This document shows, piece by piece, positions 1-8,136 of a DNA stretch of 64,000 nucleotides. Source of the DNA: SCUB01 sp041918675 (lineage in GTDB: Bacteria > Pseudomonadota > Alphaproteobacteria > Rhizobiales > Xanthobacteraceae); the NCBI GenBank assembly GCA_041918675.1, contig JAYRVF010000012.1, positions 124,001 to 188,000 of the forward strand, read 5' to 3'. The first letter of the stretch is position 1; every line of letters starts with the position of its first letter. Position numbers and translations under genes: made by a program. The notes under the pieces were generated by a model. It had not been told where the DNA came from. It did not search any database and worked only from the letters and a program-made list of their open reading frames with translations.

Positions 1-207
1 CGTGAAGTGGTCGCCCTGCCGGTCGCGCACTTCAAGCGTCTGGACCGCGGCGAACAATCTGTCGCCGCGCAGCGCGAGCCGGTCCGGCGTGTAATAGAAA
101 ATATCGTGGCCGCGCCGCTGGGCTTCCAGCAGGAGCGCGAAGGTCGAATCGCCGCCGATATTGATGCGGTCGATAGGGTCCATCTGGACGGCGATCTTGA
201 GATTCAT
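1..207 (-). CDS. gshB: Glutathione synthetase (5' part; runs off the left edge)
   Basis: This encodes the N-terminal 69 residues of glutathione synthetase, which joins gamma-glutamylcysteine and glycine using ATP in the cytosol. The ATG at 207 opens MNLKIAVQMDPIDRI followed by NIGGDSTFALLLEAQRRGH and YYTPDRLALR, the start of the pre-ATP-grasp domain shared by proteobacterial GshB. The reading frame is open to base 1, so the ATP-grasp domain lies outside the window. It follows yraN and rsmI on the same strand, a common alphaproteobacterial order. The identification is secure; the protein is incomplete only because the window ends. Confidence 0.9.
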   Translation of the reverse strand, partial: MNLKIAVQMDPIDRINIGGDSTFALLLEAQRRGHDIFYYTPDRLALRGDRLFAAVQTLEVRDRQGDHFT

Positions 208-287
208 GGAACCGGTTCCGGCGGTTCGTTCGGGACGATCGAGACGAACCGCGCCAAGAAAAATCGAGTCGGCGATAGTTTCCGCAA

Positions 288-683
288 TTATCCGTCGGCG
301 TCAAATGCCGCCGTGAGATGGCGTGGCAGGCACCCCGGCGCGATCAGGATCGCGTCGAAACGAATTTCGTGACGGGCGTATTCGTCGTGGCTCGCGAGCC
401 AGGCCTCGGCGGCCGCGACGATGCGCCGGCGCTGACGCGGGGTTACCGCATAGGCCGCGTCGTCGAGCCTCTCGCGCGCCTTGACCTCGACGAAGACAAG
501 CGTGCCGCGCCGGCGCGCGACGATGTCGATTTCGCCGACGGGCGTGCGAACGCGCCGCGCCAGGATGCGATAGCCGCGCACGATCAGGTAGGCGGCGGCC
601 TTGCTTTCGGCCGAAATGCCCGTCTTCTGCGCCTCGATCCGGTCGGGGGAGGGCGGCGGCGATGGCGGCCTAGCTCTCTTCAC
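288..683 (-). CDS. yraN: UPF0102 family protein YraN (putative nuclease fold)
   Basis: A 131-residue protein of the YraN/UPF0102 family, which has a predicted Holliday-junction-resolvase-like (PD-(D/E)XK) fold and no settled function. The visible signature is GEIDIVARR followed by LVFVEVKAR, giving the acidic and lysine residues of the nuclease-like core around residues 50-70, with an upstream AAAYLIVRGYRILARR helix/strand. The length fits the family. Its start overlaps the rsmI stop by 14 bp, so translation is probably coupled, and gshB follows 80 bp downstream. Metal-dependent DNA cleavage is an inference from the fold only. Confidence 0.88.
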   Translation of the reverse strand: MKRARPPSPPPSPDRIEAQKTGISAESKAAAYLIVRGYRILARRVRTPVGEIDIVARRRGTLVFVEVKARERLDDAAYAVTPRQRRRIVAAAEAWLASHDEYARHEIRFDAILIAPGCLPRHLTAAFDADG

Positions 684-1611
684 CAGTCCGCTTCATCAAT
701 TCGAGCGCGCGGGCATAGACCGCGCGGCGCGGCGCGCCGGAGGTGGCGACGACATGGGTGACGGCGTCCTTGAGACTTCGCTGCTTGAGTTCCGCGCGCA
801 GGAGGCGATCGAGCTCCTCGCCGCTCGGCGCGGCCGCGCCGTCTCGCGGCGGGCCGATGACGATCACGAATTCGCCGCGCTTTTCCAGCGCGTCGGCCTC
901 GCTTGCCAATGACGAGAGTTCGCCGCGGCGAACCTCTTCATGAAGTTTGGTGAGCTCGCGGCAGATCGCGGCCTCCCGGCCCGGAAGGAGATCGGCAAGG
1001 TCGGCGAGCGCGGCGGCGATGCGCGCGCCAGTCTCGAACAGGACGAGCGTCGCGTCGATCCGGCCGAGTTCGGCGATCCGCGCGCGGCGCGCGCCCTGCT
1101 TCGCCGGCGGGAAGCCTTCGAAGAAAAAGCGATCGGTCGGCAGCGCCGCGACGCCGAGCGCGGTCAGGACCGAGGAGGGGCCCGGTACCGCGTGAACGTG
1201 GTGGCCGGCCGCGACCGCCTCGCGCACGAGCTTGAATCCGGGATCGGAAATCAGGGGCGTGCCGGCGTCGGAAACGAGCGCCACCGACGCGCCTTCCGCG
1301 AGCCGGGCAAGCAGCGCCGGCCGGGCGCGCGCCGCGTTGTGCTCGTGATAGGAGGCAAGCCGCGTCTTGATGGCGTGGCGTTGCAGGAGACGCGTGGTGA
1401 TGCGGGTGTCCTCGCAAGCGATCAGGTCGACGCCGGCGAGCGTCTCCAGCGCGCGCAGCGTGATATCGCCGAGATTGCCGATGGGCGTCGCCACGATGTG
1501 AAGACCGGCGGGCGCGCGCGGCGCCGTGAATTCGGCCGCTCCGATGACATAGGCGCGTTGCCGCTCCGTGGCTTCGGATGGCTCGGCGGAGGACGGTGCA
1601 CGGCGACGCAT
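670..1611 (-). CDS. rsmI: 16S rRNA (cytidine(1402)-2'-O)-methyltransferase
   Basis: RsmI 2'-O-methylates C1402 in the decoding centre of 16S rRNA using S-adenosylmethionine. The 313-residue protein has the tetrapyrrole-methylase-type fold, with LHIVATPIGNLGDITLRAL at about residues 37-54 and the SAM-binding SDAGTPLISDPG at 114-125, both hallmarks of RsmI. About 35 extra residues precede the usual N terminus, so a later start is possible, though no better ATG is seen before the conserved block. It heads the rsmI-yraN-gshB cluster and is divergent from the lipoprotein gene starting at 1830. Confidence 0.93.
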   Translation of the reverse strand: MRRRAPSSAEPSEATERQRAYVIGAAEFTAPRAPAGLHIVATPIGNLGDITLRALETLAGVDLIACEDTRITTRLLQRHAIKTRLASYHEHNAARARPALLARLAEGASVALVSDAGTPLISDPGFKLVREAVAAGHHVHAVPGPSSVLTALGVAALPTDRFFFEGFPPAKQGARRARIAELGRIDATLVLFETGARIAAALADLADLLPGREAAICRELTKLHEEVRRGELSSLASEADALEKRGEFVIVIGPPRDGAAAPSGEELDRLLRAELKQRSLKDAVTHVVATSGAPRRAVYARALELMKRTGEES

Positions 1612-1737
1612 CGGCGCAATCTAGCCTCTCGGCGGGGTCCCGTCATGCGCCACCGCGGCAGATGACGTCGCGGTACCCTGCGCCGAATCGCGCTAGCGGT
1701 TGTGGCCATGGCGGGCACCGACCCGAAAACCTTTTGA

Positions 1738-1751
1738 ATTGGTTAACCAAT
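1738..1751. promoter_or_regulatory. Perfect 14-bp palindrome in the rsmI/lipoprotein divergent region
   Basis: The sequence ATTGGTTAACCAAT is a perfect palindrome about 79 bp upstream of the lipoprotein start and 127 bp upstream of rsmI. Its symmetry and position between divergent genes suggest an operator for a dimeric regulator. The inner GGTTAACC also resembles a CtrA half-site, but no full TTAA-N7-TTAA pair was found. Function is inferred only. Confidence 0.3.
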
Positions 1752-1829
1752 GGTCGACAATATGCCCAAATCCGCATTCAAGCACGCTCGCGTGGCGTGG
1801 CCGTGACCATCGCGAAAAGGACAGGGGCG

Positions 1830-3041
1830 ATGCGAGGACCGATCGATCTGCTCGTTTCGCCCATTTGGCCGACGCGGCGCGCGGTGCTGGTCATGATCGG
1901 CGGCGCGCCGGTTCTCGCCGGATGCGCGACGGGATTTTCGCCGGACATCTTTTCGGGCCAGCAGACGCCGTCCGGTCCGCCTCAGCAGCCCTCCGCGATC
2001 GGCACTGGCCAGGTCAAGGTCGGGCTCATTTTGCCTTTGTCGGCGTCGGGCAATGCCGGACTTGCCGCGCAGTCGATGAAGAACGCGGCCGAGATGGCGC
2101 TCGAGGAATTTCAGAATCCGAACATCCAGTTGCTCGTCAAGGATGATGGCGGTACCGCGCCCGGCGCGCAGCAGGCCGCCCAACAGGCGATCGAAGAAGG
2201 CGTCGAGGTCATTCTCGGTCCGCTGTTCGCGCTTTCGGTACCGGCTGCGGCGCAATTGGCGCGAAACCGCGGCATTCCGATCATCGCGTTCTCGACCGAC
2301 AGCGCGGTGGCGGGTCGCGGCGTCCACCTTCTCTCGTTCCTTCCCGAATCCGACGTACACCGGATCGTGGATTATGCCGCCGGCGCTGGAAAACGATCCT
2401 TCGCCGCGTTCCTTCCCGAAAACGCCTATGGCGGCGTGGCCGAGGCCGCCTTCAAGCAGGCGGTGGCGCGGCGCGGCGGCCGCGTCGTGGTCGCGGAGAA
2501 ATACGGTTCCGACAGGTCGCAGATGCAGGTGCCGGCGCGTTCCGTGGCGCAGGCGCTTTCCGGCGCCGACGCGCTGTTTCTCGCCGACGACGGCGATGTC
2601 CTGCCCTCGGTGGTCGAGGCGCTGACCGCGAGTGGGGCCAATCTCAAGGGCGTGCAGCTTCTGGGGACGGGTCTATGGGATAACCCCCGCGTCTTCGCGA
2701 CGGCCGCGCTGCATGGCGGGGCGTTCGCCGCCCCCGACCCGGCCGGCTTCCGCGCCTTTTCGGGGCGTTATCGCGCGCGTTTCGGCCAGGCGCCCGTGCG
2801 CACGGCGACGCTTGCCTATGACGCCGTCGCGCTCATCGCCGCGCTGGTCAAGGCCCAAGGCGGACAGCGGCTCGCGTCCGAGAGCCTGACCAATCCGTCG
2901 GGATTTGCCGGCATCGACGGCCTGTTCCGTTTCCGCTCCGACGGCACCAACGAGCGCGGCCTCGCGGTGATGCGGGTCGGCGCGTCCGGCGGACAGGTGA
3001 TTTCGGCCGCGCCCAAGAGCTTTACCGGCTCGGGTACCTGA
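1830..3041 (+). CDS. Penicillin-binding protein activator-type lipoprotein (periplasmic binding protein fold)
   Basis: A 403-residue predicted lipoprotein. The start is placed at the ATG at 1830, preceded by AGGGG, because it opens a signal peptide ending in the lipobox LAGC (Cys32). The mature part begins QVKVGLILPLSASGNAGLAAQSMKNAAEMAL and continues with VEVILGPLFALSVPAAAQLARNRGIPIIAFSTD, typical of type I periplasmic-binding folds in the Leu/Ile/Val-binding and LpoA-like (PBP activator) group. In LpoA the fold stimulates class A penicillin-binding proteins. No transporter genes are adjacent, which favours an envelope role over solute uptake. It converges on hemW. Ligand and partner are unknown. 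Confidence 0.8.
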   Translation: MRGPIDLLVSPIWPTRRAVLVMIGGAPVLAGCATGFSPDIFSGQQTPSGPPQQPSAIGTGQVKVGLILPLSASGNAGLAAQSMKNAAEMALEEFQNPNIQLLVKDDGGTAPGAQQAAQQAIEEGVEVILGPLFALSVPAAAQLARNRGIPIIAFSTDSAVAGRGVHLLSFLPESDVHRIVDYAAGAGKRSFAAFLPENAYGGVAEAAFKQAVARRGGRVVVAEKYGSDRSQMQVPARSVAQALSGADALFLADDGDVLPSVVEALTASGANLKGVQLLGTGLWDNPRVFATAALHGGAFAAPDPAGFRAFSGRYRARFGQAPVRTATLAYDAVALIAALVKAQGGQRLASESLTNPSGFAGIDGLFRFRSDGTNERGLAVMRVGASGGQVISAAPKSFTGSGT

Positions 3042-3086
3042 GCGGAGCGCCCGCGTCCGATCCTTCCGGCGCGCCGCGAAGGCGCG

Positions 3087-4259
3087 TCAGGCCGCGAGAT
3101 CGGCGACCACCGCGTCGAGCAGGGGAAAACCGGCTTGGGTGACGCGCAGGCGTCCGTCTGGATCGATCGCGATCGCGCCTTCCTCGCTCAGGCGGCGGAT
3201 GCGGTCCGGGTCGAGCGGGCGACCGGCGAGCGCGGCGTAGCGCGCCGGGTCGATGCCTTCCACGAGACGTAGTCCCATCAGCAGGAATTCGTCGCCGCGC
3301 TCTTCCCGGTTGAGGATCTCGTCGGTGACGATGCCCTGGCCGAAGGCCTCCACGCGCATCAGCCAAGGTTCGGGACGTTTTTCGGTCGTGGTCGCGTGGC
3401 GATCGCCGCCGATGTCGAGGCGGCCGTGCGCGCCGGGACCGACGCCGGCATATTCGCGGCCGCGCCAATAGACGAGATTGTGCCGGCACTCCGCGCCCGG
3501 CCGCGCGTGGTTCGAGATCTCATAGGCCGGCAGGCCCGCGTCCGCGCAAAGATCGCGCGTGAGGTCGTAGAGATCGCGCGCGGAGGCCTCGTCCGGCGTC
3601 GTCAGCCGGCCGACTTGGCGCAGCGCCGCGAACGGCGTTTGCGGCTCGACGGTGAGCTGATAGAGCGAGAGATGCTCGCCCGCCTCGGCGAGCGCGCGGC
3701 CAAGCTCGTCCTTCCAGGCCGCGAGCGTTTGGCCCGGCAGCGCGTAGATGAGATCGAACGAGACGTGATCGAACGTGGCGCGGGCGAGCGCGAGCGCGGC
3801 GCGCGCTTCCGCCGCGTCGTGGATGCGCCCGAGCAAGCGGAGCGAGGCGTCGCTGAACGACTGAATGCCGAGCGAGAGGCGGTTGACGCCGGCGGCGCGA
3901 TAGCCGCGAAAGCGGGAGGCGTCGGCGGCGCCCGGGTTGGCTTCGAGCGTGATCTCGGCGTCCGGTGCGAGCTTCCAGTTTCGACCGGCCGCCTCGAGGA
4001 TGGCCGCGACCGCGTCCGGCCGCATCAGCGAGGGCGTGCCGCCGCCGAAAAAAATGGTGTTCACCGTCCGGCCGGGAAGACGCGCCGCGATCGTCTCGAT
4101 CTCGCGCGCGATCGCCCGCGCGATGCGATCCTCGTCGATCGTTTCCTTGCGGACGTGACTGTTGAAGTCGCAATAGGGACATTTCGACAGACAGAACGGC
4201 CAATGCACATAAAGGCCGAAGGCGTCCGTCTCAGTCCCCGCGCTTTTGTTGCGTGTCAC
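3087..4259 (-). CDS. hemW: Radical SAM heme chaperone HemW
   Basis: A 390-residue radical-SAM protein of the HemN-like group, now regarded as the heme chaperone HemW and often annotated as oxygen-independent coproporphyrinogen oxidase. The CxxxCxxC cluster motif is at Cys23, Cys27 and Cys30 (FCLSKCPYCDFNSH), followed by FFGGGTPSLM and SLGIQSFSDASLRLLGR. In the family, the [4Fe-4S] cluster is needed for heme insertion into respiratory proteins. The start overlaps the 3' end of rdgB by 29 bp on the same strand, an rdgB-hemW pairing common in this class. The N terminus matches HemW rather than the longer HemN. Confidence 0.92.
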   Translation of the reverse strand: MTRNKSAGTETDAFGLYVHWPFCLSKCPYCDFNSHVRKETIDEDRIARAIAREIETIAARLPGRTVNTIFFGGGTPSLMRPDAVAAILEAAGRNWKLAPDAEITLEANPGAADASRFRGYRAAGVNRLSLGIQSFSDASLRLLGRIHDAAEARAALALARATFDHVSFDLIYALPGQTLAAWKDELGRALAEAGEHLSLYQLTVEPQTPFAALRQVGRLTTPDEASARDLYDLTRDLCADAGLPAYEISNHARPGAECRHNLVYWRGREYAGVGPGAHGRLDIGGDRHATTTEKRPEPWLMRVEAFGQGIVTDEILNREERGDEFLLMGLRLVEGIDPARYAALAGRPLDPDRIRRLSEEGAIAIDPDGRLRVTQAGFPLLDAVVADLAA

Positions 4260-4911
4260 GAGAATTGGTCCCCGAAAGCGGCGCGCCGAGACAATGTCGC
4301 GACAGCGTCAGGAAGGCGCGGGCGCGATGGGAAAGGCCGAGGCCGCGCGGCGGCAGTCCGTGCTTTTCCTCGCTGTCCATCTCGCCGAAGGTACGCTCAT
4401 GGCCGTCCGGCAGAAAGACCGGATCGTAGCCAAATCCCCGGCTCCCGCGCGGCGGCCAGACGAGCGTTCCGTCGACGCGGCCCTCGACTTCCTCGACATG
4501 GCCGTCGGGCCAGGCGACGCACAACGCGGAAACGAAATGCGCGCGTCGTCGCGCCGGTTCGGTCGCGCCGCGCTCCTGGAGCAGGCGTTCGATGCGCGCC
4601 ATCGCGGCGGCGAAATCCTTCTCCGGTCCCGCCCAGCGCGCCGACTGGATGCCCGGCTGGCCTGAAAGCGCCTCGACCACGAGGCCGGAATCATCCGACA
4701 GCGCGGGAAGACCCGAGGCGCGCGCCGCGGCCTCCGCCTTGATGCGCGCGTTGGCGCGAAAGCTCTCGCCGGTCTCCTCCGGCTCGGCGAGGCCGAGTTC
4801 GCCGGCGGAGGTAACGCGCACGCCATGAGGGGTCAGCAATTCGCGCATTTCGCGGAGCTTGCCGGGATTGTGGGTGGCGATGACGAGGGTGCCGCCGATC
4901 TGCCGATGCAT
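4231..4911 (-). CDS. rdgB: XTP/dITP diphosphatase (non-canonical purine NTP pyrophosphatase)
   Basis: RdgB hydrolyses ITP, dITP and XTP to monophosphates and pyrophosphate, cleaning the nucleotide pool. The 226-residue protein shows the Ham1/RdgB signature LVIATHNPGKLREMRELL near the N terminus, SDDSGLVVEAL with the metal-binding acidic residues, and GFGYDPVFLPDG near the C terminus. It lies 61 bp downstream of rph and overlaps hemW, so rph-rdgB-hemW probably form one transcript. The last ~15 residues run into the hemW start and may be variable. Confidence 0.94.
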   Translation of the reverse strand: MHRQIGGTLVIATHNPGKLREMRELLTPHGVRVTSAGELGLAEPEETGESFRANARIKAEAAARASGLPALSDDSGLVVEALSGQPGIQSARWAGPEKDFAAAMARIERLLQERGATEPARRRAHFVSALCVAWPDGHVEEVEGRVDGTLVWPPRGSRGFGYDPVFLPDGHERTFGEMDSEEKHGLPPRGLGLSHRARAFLTLSRHCLGAPLSGTNSRDTQQKRGD

Positions 4912-4972
4912 CGCTACCGTCCGAGAGACTTCGCCGTTGTCGTAAGGGGAATCGCGTTGGCCGAGGCGCCGC

Positions 4973-5686
4973 CTACATCACGGCCATTTTCTGCAGATCG
5001 ACAAGGCGGGCGACGCCCCTGCGCGCGAGCGCGAGCAGCGCGAGGAATTCCTCCTCGGAAAACGGCGTGCGCTCGGCGGTTCCCTGCACCTCGATAAGAC
5101 GGCCGTCGCCGGTCATGACGAAATTGGCGTCGGTCTCGGCGTCCGAATCCTCGGCGTAGTCGAGATCGAGCACCGGGGCGCCGTTGCAGATGCCGCAGGA
5201 AATCGCCGCGACGTGATCGCGCAGGATTTCGCCGCGCGCCATGTTGCGCGCCTTCATCCAGTTGATGCAGTCGGCGAGCGCCACCCATGCTCCGGTGATC
5301 GCGGCGGTGCGCGTGCCGCCATCGGCCTGCAGCACGTCGCAGTCGACGGTGATCTGGCGTTCGCCGAGCGCTTCCAGATTGACGGTGGAGCGCAGCGATC
5401 GGCCGATCAGGCGCTGGATTTCGACGGTACGCCCGTTCTGCTTGCCGGTGGAGGCTTCCCGGCGCGTGCGTTCGAGCGTGGCGCGCGGAAGCATGCCATA
5501 TTCGGCCGTGACCCAGCCGCGTCCCTGTCCCTTGAGCCAGGGCGGCAGCCGCTCCTCGAGCGTGGCCGTGACGAGCACATGCGTGTCGCCGAATTTCACC
5601 AGGCAAGAGCCCTCGGCATATTTGACCACCCCGCGCTCCAGCGAGACGGGACGCAATTCGTCGGGCGCACGGCGGCTCGGCCGCAT
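4973..5686 (-). CDS. rph: Ribonuclease PH
   Basis: RNase PH is a phosphorolytic 3'-5' exoribonuclease that trims tRNA and rRNA 3' ends. The 237-residue protein starts MRPSRRAPDELRPVSLERG at the ATG at 5686, with GGAGG seven bases upstream; an open frame continues to 5908 but lacks homology. Visible motifs include GSCLVKFGDTHVLVTATLEE, the RTVEIQRLIGRSLRS segment, and DCDVLQADGGTRTAAITGAW with catalytic acidic and phosphate-binding residues. It is divergent from hrcA, the usual arrangement in Hyphomicrobiales, and leads rph-rdgB-hemW. Confidence 0.95.
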   Translation of the reverse strand: MRPSRRAPDELRPVSLERGVVKYAEGSCLVKFGDTHVLVTATLEERLPPWLKGQGRGWVTAEYGMLPRATLERTRREASTGKQNGRTVEIQRLIGRSLRSTVNLEALGERQITVDCDVLQADGGTRTAAITGAWVALADCINWMKARNMARGEILRDHVAAISCGICNGAPVLDLDYAEDSDAETDANFVMTGDGRLIEVQGTAERTPFSEEEFLALLALARRGVARLVDLQKMAVM

Positions 5687-5843
5687 CGGTAATCCTCCAT
5701 CGGTACGTTCTGATACGGTGCTTTTAGGGGTCCGGGGCACGCCCGGCAAGCGCGTCGGGGCGCGCGCGGCGCTTGCCCCGCCATCGACCATCTTGAAACC
5801 GGGCGGTCGCTGGGCCAATTCTGTCGAATTCGGGAGCGGTCCG

Positions 5844-6941
5844 ATGACGCGGAAAGACGAGTTTTCGTTCGGAACAAGCGAGCCCGCGTCGGGCCTGGCG
5901 CAGCTCAACGAGCGTTCGCGCGAAATCTTCCGCCAGATCGTCGAAACCTATCTGACGACCGGCGAGCCGGTCGGCTCGCGCAACATCTCGCGCCTGATCA
6001 CGATGCCGCTGTCGCCGGCCTCGGTGCGCAACGTGATGTCCGATCTCGAGCAACTCGGGCTGATCTACGCGCCCCACACCTCGGCCGGCCGGCTGCCGAC
6101 CGAACTCGGCCTGCGCTTTTTCGTCGATTCGGTCATGCAGGTCGGTGACCTCACCGAGCAGGAGCGCCGCTCGATCGAGGCGCAGCTGATCGCCGCCAAC
6201 CGGCCGCAATCGGTCGAGGCCGCGCTCAACGACACGCTCACGCGCCTATCGGGCCTGACGCGCGCGGCCGCCGTCGTGCTCACGCCCAAGACCAATGTTT
6301 GCCTCAAGCACATCGAGTTCGTCAGCCTCGATCCCAACCGCGCGCTGGTGATCATGGTCGGCGAGGACGGTCAGGTCGAGAACCGGGTCGTCGCGCTGCC
6401 GCCGGGCGTGCCGATCTCGATCATGGCGGAGGCCACCAACTTCCTCAACGCGCGGGTGCGCGGCAAGACGCTCGCGGAAGTGCGCGCCGAGATCGAGGCC
6501 GCGATCGCGGCCAACCGCGCCGAGCTCGACGCGTTGACGCAACGGGTGATCGCCACCGGGCTGGCGAGCTGGTCGGGCGGCGAGCGCGAGGATCGACGCC
6601 TCATCGTGCGCGGACACGCGAACCTGCTCGAGGATCTCCACGCGCTCAAGGATCTCGAACGCGTGCGCTCGCTGTTCGACGATCTGGAAACCAAACGCGG
6701 CGTGATCGATCTGCTCGGCCGGGCCGAAAACGGCGACGGCGTGCGCATTTTCATCGGATCGGAAAGCAAGCTGTTTTCGCTGTCCGGCTCCTCGACTATC
6801 GTCGCGCCCTATACGGACGGATCGGGGCATATCGTCGGCGTGCTCGGCGTCATCGGGCCGACGCGGCTCAATTACGCGCGGGTCATTCCGATGGTCGATT
6901 ACACCGCCAAGATCATGACCAAGCTGATCGGCGGCGGCTGA
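5844..6941 (+). CDS. hrcA: Heat-inducible transcription repressor HrcA
   Basis: HrcA represses chaperone genes by binding CIRCE elements and is released under heat stress. The 365-residue protein has an N-terminal winged helix (SREIFRQIVETYLTTGEPVG, then SVRNVMSDLEQLGLIYAPHT with SAGRLPTELGLRFFVD) and a C-terminal GAF-like domain ending GVIGPTRLNYARVIPMVDYT. The start is the ATG at 5844 after GGGAG; the frame upstream is only open by composition. No obvious CIRCE inverted repeat was spotted in the window, so its own targets, probably groESL, lie elsewhere. The usual hrcA-grpE pair is interrupted here by two unrelated genes. Confidence 0.95.
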   Translation: MTRKDEFSFGTSEPASGLAQLNERSREIFRQIVETYLTTGEPVGSRNISRLITMPLSPASVRNVMSDLEQLGLIYAPHTSAGRLPTELGLRFFVDSVMQVGDLTEQERRSIEAQLIAANRPQSVEAALNDTLTRLSGLTRAAAVVLTPKTNVCLKHIEFVSLDPNRALVIMVGEDGQVENRVVALPPGVPISIMAEATNFLNARVRGKTLAEVRAEIEAAIAANRAELDALTQRVIATGLASWSGGEREDRRLIVRGHANLLEDLHALKDLERVRSLFDDLETKRGVIDLLGRAENGDGVRIFIGSESKLFSLSGSSTIVAPYTDGSGHIVGVLGVIGPTRLNYARVIPMVDYTAKIMTKLIGGG

Positions 6942-6975
6942 GCCGTCGCCCCAGGGCCGCCCGCCGGCCGTGCTG

Positions 6976-7584
6976 TCAATAGCCGACGGTGAAGCGCCGG
7001 CGCGAATGCGCCGGCTTTTCCAGTTCGTCGACCATCGCGATCGCATAATCCTCGAACGAGATGCTGCTGCCCTTGTCGTTGACAAGCAGCTGGTCGGCGC
7101 CGAGGCGGAATTTGCCGGTGCGCTCGCCCGGAACGAACATCGCGGACGGCGACAGAAAGGTCCAGTCGATCTGCGTTTCCTTGCGCAGGCGGTCGAGGAA
7201 TGCGGCGCCCGCCATCGCCTCGGCCTTGTAGATCGCCGGAAATTCCGGGGTGTCGACCAGCCTTTTGCCCGGCGCGACTTCCAGGCTGCCAGCACCGCCG
7301 ACAACGAGATAACGGCGCACGCCGGCGCGGCGCACGGCATCGATCAGCTTTTCTGGATCGCTGGCGGTGAAATGAACCGAGCTGACCACGGCATCATGGC
7401 CCGCAAGGAGCGCCGCAAGGCCCCCCACATCGAATACGTCGCCCGTCTTGGCGGTAACGCCCGGCAGCGACGGAACCTTGCTGGCGTTGCGGACGATCGC
7501 GGTCACGGTGTGGCCGCGCCGGGACAGTTCGGACAGAATTCGCGAGCCGGCATTGCCGGTCGCGCCGATCAGGGCGGTGTGCAT
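6976..7584 (-). CDS. NAD(P)-binding oxidoreductase, NmrA-like atypical SDR
   Basis: A 202-residue Rossmann-fold protein starting MHTALIGATGNAGSRILSEL at the ATG at 7584, after a clear GAGGAGA site. The GATGNAGS glycine motif at residues 6-13 binds NAD(P), and the body (LVVGGAGSLE, WTFLSPSAMF) matches the NAD(P)H-binding/NmrA-like group of atypical short-chain dehydrogenases. It is divergent from an HxlR regulator 120 bp away, a very common pairing in which the regulator controls the reductase in response to quinone, aldehyde or electrophile stress. Substrate is unknown. The pair sits between hrcA and grpE as an inserted cassette. Confidence 0.82.
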   Translation of the reverse strand: MHTALIGATGNAGSRILSELSRRGHTVTAIVRNASKVPSLPGVTAKTGDVFDVGGLAALLAGHDAVVSSVHFTASDPEKLIDAVRRAGVRRYLVVGGAGSLEVAPGKRLVDTPEFPAIYKAEAMAGAAFLDRLRKETQIDWTFLSPSAMFVPGERTGKFRLGADQLLVNDKGSSISFEDYAIAMVDELEKPAHSRRRFTVGY

Positions 7585-7617
7585 CGGGTCTCCTCGGCTG
7601 GCGTGCAGCGGGTTTGT

Positions 7618-7634
7618 GGTATACAATAGTTACC
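7618..7634. promoter_or_regulatory. Inverted repeat in the divergent HxlR/oxidoreductase promoter region
   Basis: GGTATACAATAGTTACC has GGTA/TACC arms and partial internal symmetry. It lies in an AT-rich patch, unusual for this window, midway between the divergent oxidoreductase and HxlR genes. HxlR proteins bind short GTA-rich palindromes as dimers, so this is the best candidate operator for autoregulation and control of the reductase. Assignment is inferred from position and symmetry. Confidence 0.4.
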
Positions 7635-7704
7635 AACCGTACAAATTTGCTATCTGGTGTAAAGAAGGCACCGAAAGCTCATCAGGTCACTGCGGCGAAA
7701 CCCC

Positions 7705-8073
7705 ATGCAAGCCCCGAATGCCTTTGCATCCGACTGCCCGACCCGAAAGGTACTGGATCGTATCGCCGACAAATGGGCGGTTCTCGTGCTCAGCCTGGTC
7801 GCCGACGAGCCGGTGCGGTTCAATCAGCTGCGCCGACGCATCGAGGGCGTGTCGCAGAAGATGTTGTCGCAGACGCTGAAACGCCTGGAGCGCGATGGGC
7901 TGGTCAGCCGCCGCGTCTTCGCCACCGTCCCGGTGACGGTCGAATACGCAATCACCCCGCTCGGTCACACGCTCGCGACCACCGTCGACGGGCTGCGCGT
8001 GTGGGCCGAGGCGCATATCGACGAGGTTGAGCGCGCGCAAGAACGCTATGACCGGGCGATCCATAATTCTTGA
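7705..8073 (+). CDS. HxlR-family winged-helix transcriptional regulator
   Basis: A 122-residue HxlR-type MarR-like regulator. The order is a CP-containing N terminus (FASDCPTRKVLDRIADKWAVL), the winged helix (FNQLRRRIEGVSQKMLSQTL then LERDGLVSRRVFATVPVTVE) and the Y-x-(L/I)-T-x-x-G element YAITPLGHTLATTVDGL. Cys11 is at the position used as a redox or aldehyde sensor in several HxlR proteins. It is divergent from the NmrA-like oxidoreductase it probably controls. Confidence 0.88.
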   Translation: MQAPNAFASDCPTRKVLDRIADKWAVLVLSLVADEPVRFNQLRRRIEGVSQKMLSQTLKRLERDGLVSRRVFATVPVTVEYAITPLGHTLATTVDGLRVWAEAHIDEVERAQERYDRAIHNS

Positions 8074-8136
8074 TTTTTCGCCGCCAAGGCCCGATATGCC
8101 GGGCATCCCGAACGAATATGAAATGGATTGCGCCTG

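Noticed and set aside
1578..1829. In-frame upstream extension of the lipoprotein gene
   Set aside because: It would bury the signal peptide and lipobox; the ATG at 1830 has a ribosome site and starts the signal.
5687..5843. CIRCE element expected between rph and hrcA
   Set aside because: No TTAGCACTC/GAGTGCTAA pair is present here, and none was noticed elsewhere in the window.
5687..5908. Upstream extension of rph
   Set aside because: It has no homology and the ATG at 5686 has a GGAGG site at ideal spacing.
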